64,000 nt of DNA, from positions 186,001-250,000 of the forward strand of contig NZ_QVNU01000005.1 in assembly GCF_003545715.1 (NCBI RefSeq), read 5' to 3'. The stretch comes from Taibaiella koreensis. GTDB lineage: Bacteria; Bacteroidota; Bacteroidia; Chitinophagales; Chitinophagaceae. Below, in pieces: positions 55,016-64,000 of this stretch. Within the stretch, counting starts at the first letter, position 1. Each line of letters opens with the position of its first letter. The position numbers and the translations under genes are program-made. Under the pieces are notes generated by a model, which made no database searches, was not told where the DNA came from, and was given only the letters and a program-made list of their open reading frames with translations.

Positions 55016-55023
55016 CAAAACTA
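55016..55023 (-). promoter_or_regulatory. -7 element of T9SS gene at 53949
   Basis: TAGTTTTG on the minus strand, matching TAnnTTTG, 17 bp before the ATG at 54998. No -33 seen in the AT-rich flank. Confidence 0.45.
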
Positions 55024-55135
55024 AAAAATTATGCTTATTAAATCATAAAAAATGATCTAAATTTTCAATTTATGTATGTTTTGTGCTTTATAACTGCGAA
55101 AAAGCAAATTGAAATACATATTAAATGAGCAAAAA

Positions 55136-57247
55136 TCAATTAGCGGTAATGATCCGGCTATAGAAATTGTTAGCCGGTACAGAGTCGTAAGTACGGTTGG
55201 GATCGGCATAGATCTTGACCGTGATATTGCCTTGCGAACCGGTGAGCACTGTAGTTCGCGTTAACTTGAAGCTTATGGCCGTCTGTCCGCCGGCAGTAAC
55301 AGCAAAGCTATTCGCCGATTGCAGGTTAATGCTTGTTGTCGAAACGGGAAAAGCATTCCACTGGCTGTTGCTCACGGTATATTGTCCGCCTGCCAGAAGC
55401 GCTACCTGCGTCGTACTGCCGGTGAAGCTGATCGAATAGCCCGATGGCACTACGATATTGATCCCAATAGGGCTTGCAGTGGCTACCTGCCGCAGCTCCG
55501 TCAACCGTACAATGAAATCCCTGGTGGCGCCTGCGCCTAACTGGTTTATCGGTAATATAACAACCGGGGTAAGATCGGGAGTAGCGCGAAAATCGATAAA
55601 CGCAATGGCGGGCGCGCTGCTTAAGCCGGCGGCATCGGTTACGCTGTATACAACCGGCGTGGGATCGCCCGTAAAGCCACTTTGTGGTGTAAAGGTAAGT
55701 GCCCCTGTGCTGCTGTTCAACGACCAGATACCCTGACCCGGCACCGCGAAGCCCGTTATATCGCCCTGCGGATCGGTAGCAATACTGGTAGCATTGCCTG
55801 GCGCCACGAGGCTGATGCTATCGGGAGATAAGGTTCCGCCGTCGGGATCGGTATCATTGGCCAGCAAATTGGCAATAGTAGCCGCCATACCCTCTGTTTG
55901 ATTGACGATCGTATCACTTACAGCTACCGGCGGCTGGTTGATCCCGAAGTTAATGCCTGCCACTGCAGTGCTGCCCACGGTTATCGGGCTACGGCCATCG
56001 GCAGGCGTAGTATTATCGGTTGCGCTTACATTTTGATAGCCTCCTGGTGGCGTCACACCGATGATGTAATTGCCCGGCACCTGGTTGGGGAAACTATAAT
56101 TCCCATTAGCATCGGTAGCCGTTGTCGCCAGTACGGTAGTGCCGTCGATAGCAAACAGAGAGACGGTAACACCTGAGACGGGGGGGCCGTCAGGGCCTCC
56201 GGTCATACCATTATTGTCGTTATAAACCGTTCCGCCAACCGTTACCGGCGAATTGAAGTCGATAGTGATCGTCGCGGTATTGCTTACCGCCCCCGCTGCA
56301 TCTTTTACTTTGTACCTGATGGGTGTGGGATCGCCTGTAAAGCCGGCTTGCGGGGTAAAGGTGACCGCACCGGTGCTACTGTTCAGCGACCAGGTGCCTT
56401 CGCCGGGCACCGTAAAGCCCGTCACATCGCCCTGGCCATCGGTGGTGACGCCGGTAGCGCCTGCCGGTGCGACAAAGCTGATATTGCCTGGTGATAATGG
56501 GCCTTCGAGATCTGTATCATTGATCAGCAGGTTAGCAATTGTAGCCGGGCTTCCCGGAACCTGGCCTGTCAGCATATCATTTACGGCAACGGGAACACTA
56601 TTTATCGGCTCCAGCTTAAAGCCGTCCCAGCTGATATAGCCGGCAATGGTGCTTGTGTTCAATGCGCTTATATAAACCGGTCGCATATTGAATGTCGCGG
56701 TAGTAGCAGTCGCGGTCAGTACCTGGTCTACCGTTTGCCAGGTCCAGAACGGTGCGCCGCTATTGGTCGGATTTGCATAGCCTGTCATACCGGTTACGAC
56801 GGCATTTGGACGGGCGTTTGCGTTGTAGTGGTCACTTCCTTGCCGCACACAAGGCGTCCGGGCCCAGTAATAGCGAAAGCGATATTGTTTGCCCACGATA
56901 AGCCCGCTTATGGTTTGTTGAAAACCTTCGTTAATTCCCCCGTCTTCGCAAACGGTGCTTTCAAAAGTGCCGCCGTCGGGAGAAGCAGTTGGAGAGACCG
57001 TTGCTGAACTCGTCCAGGGATAAACACCACCGGCATTGGGAATATGCGCGTCGGATGCGGCATTGTTGATATCCGGGGTGGAGGAATTGATCGACCAGCT
57101 GGTAGGCACCCGGCTAGTGCCTACAGGCCCGTTCATGCTGCCGTTTACAAAAAGATTTTGCCCAAAGGCATCAGATCCTTGGAAGATCAGCAGGCCTAAT
57201 GCAAATCCTATAGACCGTACAATTTTCCATTTGATAAAAATGAACAT
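55136..57247 (-). CDS. Large secreted cadherin/SdrD-B-like repeat protein
   Basis: 703 residues with a signal peptide (IGFALGLLIFQGSDAFGQ). Domain order: an N-terminal carbohydrate-binding-like jelly roll (about 30-210, containing FVNGSMNGPVGTSRVPTSW and the GYISWDGFKLE end strand), a cadherin-like 'LINDTDLEGPLSPGNI' module (about 215-325), an SdrD B-like domain (VYNDNNGMTGGPDGPPVSGV, about 330-435), a second cadherin-like module (LLANDTDPDGGTLSPDS, about 440-545), and a C-terminal DUF11-like beta domain ending NNFYSRIITAN. There is no type A sorting domain, unlike its relative at 4147-6093, so export beyond the periplasm would need another route or a type B signal. Probably adhesive or structural. 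Confidence 0.78.
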   Translation of the reverse strand: MFIFIKWKIVRSIGFALGLLIFQGSDAFGQNLFVNGSMNGPVGTSRVPTSWSINSSTPDINNAASDAHIPNAGGVYPWTSSATVSPTASPDGGTFESTVCEDGGINEGFQQTISGLIVGKQYRFRYYWARTPCVRQGSDHYNANARPNAVVTGMTGYANPTNSGAPFWTWQTVDQVLTATATTATFNMRPVYISALNTSTIAGYISWDGFKLEPINSVPVAVNDMLTGQVPGSPATIANLLINDTDLEGPLSPGNISFVAPAGATGVTTDGQGDVTGFTVPGEGTWSLNSSTGAVTFTPQAGFTGDPTPIRYKVKDAAGAVSNTATITIDFNSPVTVGGTVYNDNNGMTGGPDGPPVSGVTVSLFAIDGTTVLATTATDANGNYSFPNQVPGNYIIGVTPPGGYQNVSATDNTTPADGRSPITVGSTAVAGINFGINQPPVAVSDTIVNQTEGMAATIANLLANDTDPDGGTLSPDSISLVAPGNATSIATDPQGDITGFAVPGQGIWSLNSSTGALTFTPQSGFTGDPTPVVYSVTDAAGLSSAPAIAFIDFRATPDLTPVVILPINQLGAGATRDFIVRLTELRQVATASPIGINIVVPSGYSISFTGSTTQVALLAGGQYTVSNSQWNAFPVSTTSINLQSANSFAVTAGGQTAISFKLTRTTVLTGSQGNITVKIYADPNRTYDSVPANNFYSRIITAN

Positions 57248-57701
57248 ATTATTTGCTTTTATTTATTTTAAAAATTCTGCCATCGCAATAATTCGGTTGT
57301 TAATATGCCCCCGCCTTGCCTGTTGATGATTCCCGCTGGAATAACCCAAATATGCCTTTCAAAAATGCACCGGTCTACACCAGCCGCGGATTGAAAGGGA
57401 TGATCTTCCTGTTTAAACCTACTTATTGTCTTACAAATCTTATTCCTCGTTTTAGTGGCCCATAGACATCCTCTATGAATGCACTACATAGCGTTTAAAG
57501 TAAACAGAAAACGGATAACAATTTGTTTCATATTTTAAAACAACAAAACTTAATCTACTAATAGACAGCAATAAATACATTTAACAACAGCATATAAAAA
57601 CAAAAAAAGCGACCATTCCTTGACAGGAATGGCCGCTTTCAGGGAGAACGGAAGGGCTGCTTGTCAACCACCGTTCACACCGGTATTTATGAAGAGAAAA
57701 C
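57248..57701. other. Intergenic region upstream of repeat protein gene
   Basis: About 450 bp, AT-rich, between the repeat protein start and the ribBA stop on the same strand. I find no gene, tRNA or clear promoter, apart from the ribBA terminator at 57606-57639 and the near -7 CATTTTTG on the minus strand (57359-57366). Confidence 0.5.
57606..57639 (-). terminator. Terminator of ribBA
   Basis: AAAGCGACCATTCC (57606-57619) pairs with GGAATGGCCGCTTT (57626-57639) with one internal mismatch and a 6-nt loop. The A run on the left gives U's on the minus strand. It lies 63 bp after the ribBA stop. Confidence 0.82.
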
Positions 57702-58901
57702 TTATTTCAGGATCTCGTGTCCCAACTTATCTCTCTTGGTTTTCAGGTAAAATTCATTGTAGGTATTGGGCACTATTTCTATGGGAACCGTCTCCACGAT
57801 CTCGATACCGTAGCCCAGCAGCCCTGCCCGCTTACGGGGATTATTGCTCATCAGGCGCAGCTTGGTAATACCCAGGTGGCGCAATATCTGTGCGCCTACG
57901 CCATAGTCCCGTTCGTCCATTTTGAAACCCAGCGCCAGGTTGGCCTCCACGGTATCCTTACCTTCTTCCTGCAGCTTATAGGCTTTCAGCTTATTGAACA
58001 ATCCTATGCCTCTGCCTTCCTGGTTCATGTACAGCACGCAGCCCTTGCCTTCGCGTTCTACCATCTCCATAGCAGCTTGCAGTTGCTCGCCACAATCGCA
58101 GCGCAGCGAATGCAGAATATCGCCCGTAAAGCACGAGCTATGCACACGGGTAAGCACAGGCTCGTCCTCGGCCCAGCTTCCTTTGATCAGCGCTAAATGC
58201 TGCTCGCCGGTATTTTTTTGGCGGAAGGCAACCAGCTCAAACAAGCCGTGTTTTGTAGGCATCTGCACCCGCACTTCTTCCTCGATAAGGCTTTCTTTTT
58301 CCAGCCGGTACGTAATTAGGTCCTTAATGGTGATGATCTTGAGATCAAACTGCTTAGCGATCTCGACCAGCTCTGGCAGCCGGGCCATGGTGCCGTCGTC
58401 GTTCATGATCTCAACCAGCACGCCGGCAGGTTCCATACCGGCCAGGCGAGCCAGGTCGACCGTGGCTTCCGTGTGACCGATGCGGCGCAGCACGCCACCG
58501 GGTTTGGCCCGCAGCGGAAAGATGTGCCCGGGGCGTCCCAGGTCCTCGGGCTGCGTATTGGGATCAATAAGCGCTTGTACGGTCTTGGCCCGATCGTGGG
58601 CCGAAATACCCGTGGTACAGCCCTGCCCTATCAGGTCGACCGAAACGGTAAAGGGGGTTTGGTGCAGCACTGTGTTGTTCTCCACCATTAAATTGAGGTT
58701 GAGCGCGGCAGCCCGTTCTTCGGTAATGGGCGCGCAAATAAGCCCGCGGCCGTGCTTCGACATGAAATTGATGATCTCGGGGGTCACATTCCGGGCCGCG
58801 GTAACAAAGTCACCCTCGTTTTCCCGGTCTTCATCGTCAACAACGATCACGAGCTTCCCTTTTCTGATGTCTTCTAATGCTTCTTCAATTGTGTTCAGCA
58901 T
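57702..58901 (-). CDS. ribBA: Bifunctional DHBP synthase / GTP cyclohydrolase II
   Basis: 399 residues. The RibB half (1-205) has [27 protein letters not shown] and [23 protein letters not shown] (described as a region). The RibA half (206-399) has [24 protein letters not shown] with the three zinc Cys, [11 protein letters not shown] and [13 protein letters not shown]. Both active sites look complete, so the enzyme makes 3,4-dihydroxy-2-butanone 4-phosphate from ribulose 5-phosphate and opens GTP to start riboflavin synthesis. No FMN riboswitch fold is apparent in the 180 bp upstream; other rib genes are not in the window. Confidence 0.96.
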   Translation of the reverse strand: MLNTIEEALEDIRKGKLVIVVDDEDRENEGDFVTAARNVTPEIINFMSKHGRGLICAPITEERAAALNLNLMVENNTVLHQTPFTVSVDLIGQGCTTGISAHDRAKTVQALIDPNTQPEDLGRPGHIFPLRAKPGGVLRRIGHTEATVDLARLAGMEPAGVLVEIMNDDGTMARLPELVEIAKQFDLKIITIKDLITYRLEKESLIEEEVRVQMPTKHGLFELVAFRQKNTGEQHLALIKGSWAEDEPVLTRVHSSCFTGDILHSLRCDCGEQLQAAMEMVEREGKGCVLYMNQEGRGIGLFNKLKAYKLQEEGKDTVEANLALGFKMDERDYGVGAQILRHLGITKLRLMSNNPRKRAGLLGYGIEIVETVPIEIVPNTYNEFYLKTKRDKLGHEILK

Positions 58902-58960
58902 GAAATAAATTAAGATTTAATGAAACTTAATCGTGGATTTCAAACTTCCATTTTCGATTT

Positions 58961-58983
58961 CAAATATAGAAAACGCAAAGTTA
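58961..58983 (-). promoter_or_regulatory. Two candidate -7 elements upstream of ribBA
   Basis: On the minus strand, TATATTTG (58961-58968) and TAACTTTG (58976-58983) both match TAnnTTTG. Neither has a -33 TTTG at 19-20 bp. They lie 59-82 bp before the ribBA ATG, in a 183-bp spacer with no other feature. Confidence 0.45.
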
Positions 58984-59084
58984 CGGCAGTATTTGTCATT
59001 CCCCTAATCTCTATGGGGCCGTATTATCAGCGCATTGTCATAAGTAATGGGACAGGATGAGAAGCGGGAAAATCCAATAGCCAC

Positions 59085-59726
59085 TCAGTGACTCAGCTCG
59101 ATATTGAAGTAGACTTTTGCGAGGAGAATAAAACCGAACACGAGGATGCAGATCGCCGATATGCGGTTGAGATACATGATGCGGCGCAAGGTGAGCTGCC
59201 TGCGTATCTTATCGGCCAGAAATACTTTAATAATGTCGAATCCCAGCACGATAGCCAGACACACACCGAAGAAAACAGCCCTGGGCGCCAGGGTAGCGCC
59301 GGCTACCGAGATCGCCGCACCCACCCACAACAGGATAACAGCAGGATTGAGCGCGTTCATCAAAAAACCCGTACCCCATATTTTGAAATAAGCACTGGCG
59401 CTGATATCCAAGGCTTTACCCTGCTTGGGCCGCTTGGGTTTATACTTACGCAAAAGGCTGGCCAACCCCATAACAATGAAGAGACCGGAACCGATATAGC
59501 CTACCGTCCGCTGATGGTCTTCAAGGAACTGCAGCCAATTGGTGGCTATATTGGCCAGCACCACGTAAATGATATCACTCACAGACACGCCCAGGATGAA
59601 AGCAATACCAGCTTTGTAGCTATGGTGCATGCTGTAACGGATAACGGCGAAGAGTGTAGGCCCCACCGAGATGGCCATGAACAGCCCCAGCAATACTCCT
59701 TTTACGACAGCTTCTGAAAAATTCAT
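59085..59726 (-). CDS. LysE-family amino acid exporter
   Basis: 213 residues with five or six membrane segments. The start VLLGLFMAISVGPTLFAVIRYSM carries the family GP motif, and FILGVSVSDIIYVVLAN follows. LysE/RhtB proteins export basic or neutral amino acids, often to relieve excess. This one has a long Lys-rich cytoplasmic loop (LLRKYKPKRPKQGKALD). Substrate unknown. Downstream partner genes are absent; a small membrane protein gene and prfC lie upstream on the same strand, with a 28-bp gap to the membrane protein gene. Confidence 0.9.
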   Translation of the reverse strand: MNFSEAVVKGVLLGLFMAISVGPTLFAVIRYSMHHSYKAGIAFILGVSVSDIIYVVLANIATNWLQFLEDHQRTVGYIGSGLFIVMGLASLLRKYKPKRPKQGKALDISASAYFKIWGTGFLMNALNPAVILLWVGAAISVAGATLAPRAVFFGVCLAIVLGFDIIKVFLADKIRRQLTLRRIMYLNRISAICILVFGFILLAKVYFNIELSH

Positions 59727-59754
59727 GCTTGTGTCCCTGGCAAAACTGCCATTT

Positions 59755-60222
59755 TTATCGCTCCGGACTTTCGTCCTTATTTAGTTTTTCTTCCTGGTAA
59801 GCTGTTTCTTCGCACAAACAGAGACGCTTTCGAAACGCCTGGACCAGCAGGTATACGACCACCGAGTAAGCAAAGGGCGCCAACATATAGCGCTCATCAT
59901 GCCAGGTCCTTCGTACAAAATCAAAGGCGTCTGCTCCCTGGTCAAACACAAGCCATGCCAATTGCAGTATAATAAATACAGGAAAACGCCAAAATCGTTG
60001 ACCATCCCTCAAGAAGACAAACAATACCAGCGAGTATACCAGGCAGGCGGCCCAATGAGGTATTAATATCAGCGCATTCCAGCCGCTTAGAACCGGCACT
60101 GAACTATTGCGTTCACCACGTGCCACACCAATATTCCAGCAGACAAGGACACTAAATACCAGCAACCATACCAAAAATAGCTTGACCACATCCTTTTTAC
60201 GGTACCTTATCTGCCGGGCCAT
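59755..60222 (-). CDS. Small membrane protein of unknown function
   Basis: 155 residues with three or four predicted membrane helices (VVKLFLVWLLVFSVLVCW, ALILIPHWAACLVYSLVLFVFL, FPVFIILQLAWLVF, PFAYSVVVYLLVQAF) and a charged C-terminal tail with several Glu. No family is recognised. It starts 2 bp after the prfC stop (60225) and is followed by the lysE-like gene after 28 bp, so the three are probably one transcript, but the link looks incidental. Confidence 0.7.
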   Translation of the reverse strand: MARQIRYRKKDVVKLFLVWLLVFSVLVCWNIGVARGERNSSVPVLSGWNALILIPHWAACLVYSLVLFVFLRDGQRFWRFPVFIILQLAWLVFDQGADAFDFVRRTWHDERYMLAPFAYSVVVYLLVQAFRKRLCLCEETAYQEEKLNKDESPER

Positions 60223-60224
60223 CT

Positions 60225-61802
60225 TTAGAATTCGCTGGTAAAGTGGAATTCGATATCCGGGTTATTCTGCCGCTCGGTATTCAGGAACCATTCACTCTGC
60301 GCCAGGTATACCAGGTGTCCATCTTTATCTTCCATGATATTGGCCTGCTTGAAACGGACAAAATCTTCAACTTTCTTTTTCTCACCGGTGATCCAGCAGG
60401 CTTTATAAAAGGCCATCGGTACAAAATTGACGGAAGCCCCATATTCCTGCAACAAGCGGTACTGGATCACTTCAAACTGCAGGTCGCCTACGCAACCGAT
60501 GATCTTGCGGTTGCCGCCATGCTGCGTGAAGAGCTGCGCCACACCTTCGTCGGTCAGCTGCCGTAAGCCTTTTTCCAGCTGCTTGGTCTTCATCGGATCT
60601 TTATTGATCACCTCTTTGAATATCTCGGGCGAGAAGCTGGGCATACCGGTGAAGTAAAATTGCTCACCTTCGGTCAATGTATCCCCGATCTTGAAATTGC
60701 CGGTATCGAACAGGCCAACCACATCGCCGGGATAAGCATCGTCGATCACCTCCTTCTGCCGGGCCATAAAGCTATACGGCGCGCTGAACCGCACATCTTT
60801 GTCCAGCCGCACATGGCGATAGTTCTTATTGCGCTCAAACTTGCCACTGCAGACCCTTAAAAAGGCAATACGGTCGCGATGCCTGGGATCGAGATTGGCA
60901 TGTATTTTAAATATGAAACCGCTGAAACGATCCTCTGTAGGCGCTATCACCCCTTTATCCGTTTTACGGGGTTCGGGTGTGGGTGCGATGCGGATAAAGG
61001 TATCCAGCATTTCTTTCACGCCAAAATTATTTACCGCAGAACCGAAAAATACCGGGGCTACTTTCCCTTTCAGGTAATCGTCGGTCTCCAGCTCGCCGTA
61101 GACCCCTTCCAGCAGCTCCACATCTTCACGCAACTGGGTCGCATCCCGCACACCTACCTTCTCGTCCAGCAATTGATCTGAAAGATTGGCGATAGGCACG
61201 CTGTTCTCATCGGTTCCTTTCTGCCCCGGTGTGAACAGGTTCAGGCTCTTATCGTACAGGTTGTATACGCCCTTAAATTCCTTACCCATATTGATGGGCC
61301 AGGTGAGCGGATGAAGGGATATGTTCAGCTCTTTCTCGATCTCGTCCAGCAGGTCAAAAGGAAATTTGCCGTCGCGGTCCATTTTGTTGACAAATACGAT
61401 TACGGGCGTATCGCGCATACGGCATACTTCCATCAATCGCCGTGTCTGCTCCTCTACACCGTTCACACTGTCGATTACCAGGATAACGCTGTCTACGGCC
61501 GTGAGGGTGCGGTAGGTGTCTTCGGCGAAGTCTTTGTGGCCCGGCGTATCCAGCAGGTTGATCAGCATGTCCCTGTATTCAAAGGTCATTACAGAAGTAG
61601 CTACAGAGATACCACGTTGACGCTCGATCTCCATAAAGTCGGAGGTAGCGCCTTTTTTGATCTTATTGCTTTTTACGGCGCCCGCCGTCTGGATAGCGCC
61701 GCCGAAAAGCAGGAATTTTTCCGTCAGCGTAGTTTTACCCGCATCGGGGTGGGATATGATAGCAAAGGTCTTGCGACGCTCGATTTCGTTAAGGTATTTC
61801 AT
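60225..61802 (-). CDS. prfC: Peptide chain release factor 3
   Basis: 525 residues from the ATG at 61802; the 17 codons upstream in frame have no conservation and begin at a non-ATG codon. GTPase motifs: G1 [11 protein letters not shown]3 [17 protein letters not shown]4 NKMDRDG. The RF3-specific middle and C-terminal domains follow ([33 protein letters not shown]). RF3 recycles RF1 and RF2 from the ribosome after peptide release using GTP. It is the first gene of a three-gene run with the small membrane protein and LysE genes. Confidence 0.95.
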   Translation of the reverse strand: MKYLNEIERRKTFAIISHPDAGKTTLTEKFLLFGGAIQTAGAVKSNKIKKGATSDFMEIERQRGISVATSVMTFEYRDMLINLLDTPGHKDFAEDTYRTLTAVDSVILVIDSVNGVEEQTRRLMEVCRMRDTPVIVFVNKMDRDGKFPFDLLDEIEKELNISLHPLTWPINMGKEFKGVYNLYDKSLNLFTPGQKGTDENSVPIANLSDQLLDEKVGVRDATQLREDVELLEGVYGELETDDYLKGKVAPVFFGSAVNNFGVKEMLDTFIRIAPTPEPRKTDKGVIAPTEDRFSGFIFKIHANLDPRHRDRIAFLRVCSGKFERNKNYRHVRLDKDVRFSAPYSFMARQKEVIDDAYPGDVVGLFDTGNFKIGDTLTEGEQFYFTGMPSFSPEIFKEVINKDPMKTKQLEKGLRQLTDEGVAQLFTQHGGNRKIIGCVGDLQFEVIQYRLLQEYGASVNFVPMAFYKACWITGEKKKVEDFVRFKQANIMEDKDGHLVYLAQSEWFLNTERQNNPDIEFHFTSEF

Positions 61803-61959
61803 CGTGTTTTTTCCAAACAGATTGACACCCTGCTTTGTGTGGCAAGGTCTCAAAAAGGTGGCAAAGGTCGGAATCTTTTTACATTTTTACGCTGCCGTCA
61901 CATTAAATGGCCTTTCGGAACCTTCCGAAGCCCTGCTGCACTTGTGGAAAAGAATTGTG

Positions 61960-62964
61960 TTACCGGTTGAGCACCCACTCCGCTTCTTTCAGGAAATCTG
62001 CTATTGGCACGGTCTTTTTAAAGGTTTCCAGGGTAAGCTCCTGTTCCTTATTGTTGCCGGCCTTCCTGAATTTCAGTCGTACATCGGTGCCATTGTACAG
62101 TCCGTTGTAGGTTTTCCGCACAATGTTGAAGCCTGTAAAGTCGCCTCTGTTATAGTGCGCAGTAATGATCCCGAACCGGTATACAACGATCTGCCGCTTT
62201 GAAGGATCAAAGTAAATGCGCTTGCTGAAGGTGGCCAGCAGCAGCAGGAGCGGAAAAATGAGGATTATGGAAAACCGGTGTTCTGTATCGGAGGGCATGG
62301 CCTGGGTAAACACCCTGAACCAGAAATAAAGCAGCGCCAGCAGCAGGATAATGAGCCCGGGTAAGTATTGCCTGCGGCTGTGTCCCGGCCGTAGCCGGTA
62401 ACCATCTTTAAACGCTTCAAACCACTGCAGCATCCCTGCGTCCTGCAGCGCATAGTCAACTGCTGGCGTAGCCGGCTGCGCCTTTAGCATGGCCCGGATA
62501 GCGGGTAGCAATTCCTCGTCAAACACCGTCTTTCCCTTGTCCTGGCCATTGAAGTAGGGGGAAATACGATAGCCTTTACCGTAACGGTCACGCTTGCTCT
62601 TGAGACGGTAATACAATCCGACCGAGGTCATGAGCACAATCTCCCCTGCCTCATCGAACCGCATCAGGCTACGGCCGCGGCCTAAAGTACGCTGGGATAT
62701 CGTCTGGTTGATGAGGTCGAAGGTAATGGTCCTGCGGCTCAGCAGCAGGAGGGGAATGCAGGCCAGGAGCAGCGGCAGCATCAGGATTCCCGGAGCAAGG
62801 TTTTTATAAGTGATCTGGCTAAGATCGGCCCGGAAGGCGAACAAAATAATGACGAGGGGCATTAGCAGCAGCAGCAGTACCATAAGCACAATGCCTACGG
62901 GCATCAGGAAGGCCAGCGGCTTGATACTGATCTTGTCCGGCCCCGTCTTAAAATAAGCAGCCAT
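61960..62964 (-). CDS. Membrane protein of unknown function
   Basis: 334 residues. Two N-terminal membrane helices (FLMPVGIVLMVLLLLLMPLVIILF and LAPGILMLPLLLACIPLLLL) are followed by a PH-like beta region (TITFDLINQTISQRTLGRGRSLMRFDEAGEIVLM), two more helices in the middle, and a second PH-like region (IYFDPSKRQIVVYRFGIITAHYNRGDFTGFNIV). The repeated helix-pair plus PH-like plan resembles DUF304/bPH2-type proteins, but I do not assign a family. Its ATG overlaps the stop of the upstream gene by one base (TGATG on the coding strand), so the two are coupled. Confidence 0.68.
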   Translation of the reverse strand: MAAYFKTGPDKISIKPLAFLMPVGIVLMVLLLLLMPLVIILFAFRADLSQITYKNLAPGILMLPLLLACIPLLLLSRRTITFDLINQTISQRTLGRGRSLMRFDEAGEIVLMTSVGLYYRLKSKRDRYGKGYRISPYFNGQDKGKTVFDEELLPAIRAMLKAQPATPAVDYALQDAGMLQWFEAFKDGYRLRPGHSRRQYLPGLIILLLALLYFWFRVFTQAMPSDTEHRFSIILIFPLLLLLATFSKRIYFDPSKRQIVVYRFGIITAHYNRGDFTGFNIVRKTYNGLYNGTDVRLKFRKAGNNKEQELTLETFKKTVPIADFLKEAEWVLNR

Positions 62965-63557
62965 CAGGAAACAGCTTTTTTAGCGTTCGCCTTTCGCTTG
63001 ATCCAACCTATCACGAACATTATAATAAAGAACGGGATCAGGAGGAGAAATGGCTGGTCTGTCAGGCGCCCCAGGAGGCTTATACGCGCTACGTCCCAAT
63101 CGTGGATGTCGCGATCCAGCAGCGTTTCGCCATGCGCCTTCAGCCCGAAAAGCGTGACCTCCCGCTTATCGCCCATGAAAAAACGGTCGATCGCTTTAAA
63201 GAAACCGCCCTTCCTCGCCTCAGCCAGCTGAGCCTTCATTACTTTGACGGTTATCGTGTCGCCTTCTTTCAGTTGCCCGGCAATAGCATCGCGGTCATCG
63301 CCTCCCTGCCAGGGCAGGCGCAGGTTGATGGGCTCCTGCCGTACTTTGATAAACAAATAAGAGGCCAGGACCCTGTCCTGTTTTTTTTGCTGCATTTGCC
63401 ACAGCTCAGTGATCACGAATTGCTGCGTGGTAAAATCGGCTTCTGTGCGGGTGGCCTGCTCCTTGCCTATGTCATCGGCTCCCTTCATGATCCAGAAGCA
63501 GAGCAAGGTGCCGATCACGAAAAAGGCGATGATCCCGTAGATGATTTTCTTTGTCAT
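62964..63557 (-). CDS. Membrane-anchored protein of unknown function
   Basis: 197 residues. One N-terminal helix (IIYGIIAFFVIGTLLCFWIM) and one C-terminal helix (FLLLIPFFIIMFVIGWI) bracket an extracytoplasmic domain with beta strands (RVLASYLFIKVRQEPINLRL, GDTITVKVMKAQLAEARKGG, KREVTLFGLKAHGETLL). No known family. The domain size and the double-anchor plan suggest an envelope-associated pair with the downstream membrane protein, with which it is translationally coupled. Function unknown. Confidence 0.65.
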   Translation of the reverse strand: MTKKIIYGIIAFFVIGTLLCFWIMKGADDIGKEQATRTEADFTTQQFVITELWQMQQKKQDRVLASYLFIKVRQEPINLRLPWQGGDDRDAIAGQLKEGDTITVKVMKAQLAEARKGGFFKAIDRFFMGDKREVTLFGLKAHGETLLDRDIHDWDVARISLLGRLTDQPFLLLIPFFIIMFVIGWIKRKANAKKAVS

Positions 63558-63747
63558 AGTACCGGTTGCGCTTTTGATCCAAAAGTATCGGTTAGCGGCA
63601 GCCCGCGGCGGTCATTTATTTATTCGCTTCCTTTTTCTCCAAAATTGCCGGGATACAATTATTATTTATGGCTTTCGGTTTATTTAATACAGGAATTTTC
63701 TCATTAATATTTACTTTGCAACCATTTTCTAAAAATTTTTCTCCTGG

Positions 63748-64000
63748 ATGGAACGTTTCACGGGATTGATCGGCATAGCGCTGATCCTCGGTATTGCTTT
63801 TTTGTGCTCCAACAATAAAAGGAGGATCAATGTGCGGTTGGTGGTCAGCGGCCTTCTTTTACAGGTGGTGATTGCCCTGCTGATACTGAAGATCCAGAAA
63901 GTACAGCAATTCTTTGGTTTGCTGGGCAGGGGCATGCAAAAGATCGAGGGCTTTGCCAAGGAAGGCGCCGCCTTTGTTTATGGCGGCATCGTTACCCAAA
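63748..64000 (+). CDS. Concentrative nucleoside transporter, N-terminal part (3' end outside window)
   Basis: The frame is open from the ATG at 63748 to the end of the window, 84 codons. The start MERFTGLIGIALILGIAFLC, then the second helix LVVSGLLLQVVIALLIL, and the segment GLLGRGMQKIEGFAKEGAAFV, match the N terminus of CNT-family (NupC-type) transporters, which take up nucleosides with sodium or protons. A near -7 element TTACTTTG is at 63711-63718, 29 bp upstream. It is divergent from the gene at 62964. Confidence 0.85.
   Translation, partial: MERFTGLIGIALILGIAFLCSNNKRRINVRLVVSGLLLQVVIALLILKIQKVQQFFGLLGRGMQKIEGFAKEGAAFVYGGIVTQ

Noticed and set aside
58902-59084. FMN riboswitch before ribBA
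   Set aside because: The conserved RFN-element helices are not apparent in this AT-rich spacer of 183 bp.
1-64000. CRISPR arrays, tRNA or rRNA genes, insertion sequences
   Set aside because: I saw no regularly spaced repeats beyond the coding duplication and LytTR-like boxes, no cloverleaf or rRNA sequence, and no transposase or terminal repeats with target duplications.

Overview
The window looks like chromosomal DNA of a Bacteroidota bacterium, most likely of the Chitinophagaceae or a neighbouring family. Four lines of evidence support this: several secreted proteins end in type IX secretion (T9SS) sorting domains; promoters fit the Bacteroidota TTTG-N19/20-TAnnTTTG pattern and there are almost no Shine-Dalgarno sites; many lipoproteins have short SCS or AAC lipoboxes; and the RpoB/RpoC, RibBA and TatC proteins are of the Bacteroidota type. 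I see no rRNA, tRNA, CRISPR array, insertion sequence or prophage.

Layout. 1-3.9 kb: the end of a TonB-dependent receptor, a beta-helix lipoprotein and a beta-propeller phytase lipoprotein, a plausible phosphate-scavenging set. 4.1-7.8 kb: a large T9SS surface protein, a family 3 glycosidase lipoprotein and a small SRPBCC protein. 8.1-13.9 kb: a complete RND efflux operon (outer-membrane channel, adaptor, pump) with an operator-like palindrome at its promoter. 14.1-20.3 kb: a T9SS GEVED protein, a small lipoprotein, RNase R and a beta-carbonic anhydrase. 20.3-24.4 kb: a small cysteine-rich repeat peptide with a RiPP-like leader, transcribed away from a propeller histidine kinase and its LytTR regulator. 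Three LytTR-box-like direct repeats with a 20-21 bp period lie between them.

24.5-34.5 kb: a six-gene minus-strand unit with one strong promoter. It encodes four class III adenylate cyclases in a row (three with a jelly-roll plus 7TM input, one with TPRs), then an HD-domain hydrolase and a YitT-family membrane protein. 34.6-44.2 kb: another T9SS protein, then rpoB-rpoC read from their own promoter without the usual ribosomal protein genes upstream. 44.5-53 kb: an M16 peptidase pair, a PASTA protein, Ddl, TatC, RpiB, an AT-rich MORN-like gene and a glycosyltransferase. 53-57 kb: a DUF2071-like protein and two secreted repeat proteins. 57.7-64 kb: RibBA, a LysE transporter, small membrane proteins, release factor 3 and the start of a nucleoside transporter.

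The two places most likely to hold something undescribed are the repeat-peptide/two-component locus around 20.3-24.4 kb and the four-cyclase operon at 24.5-34.5 kb. In both, the structure is visible in the sequence while the function is inferred.
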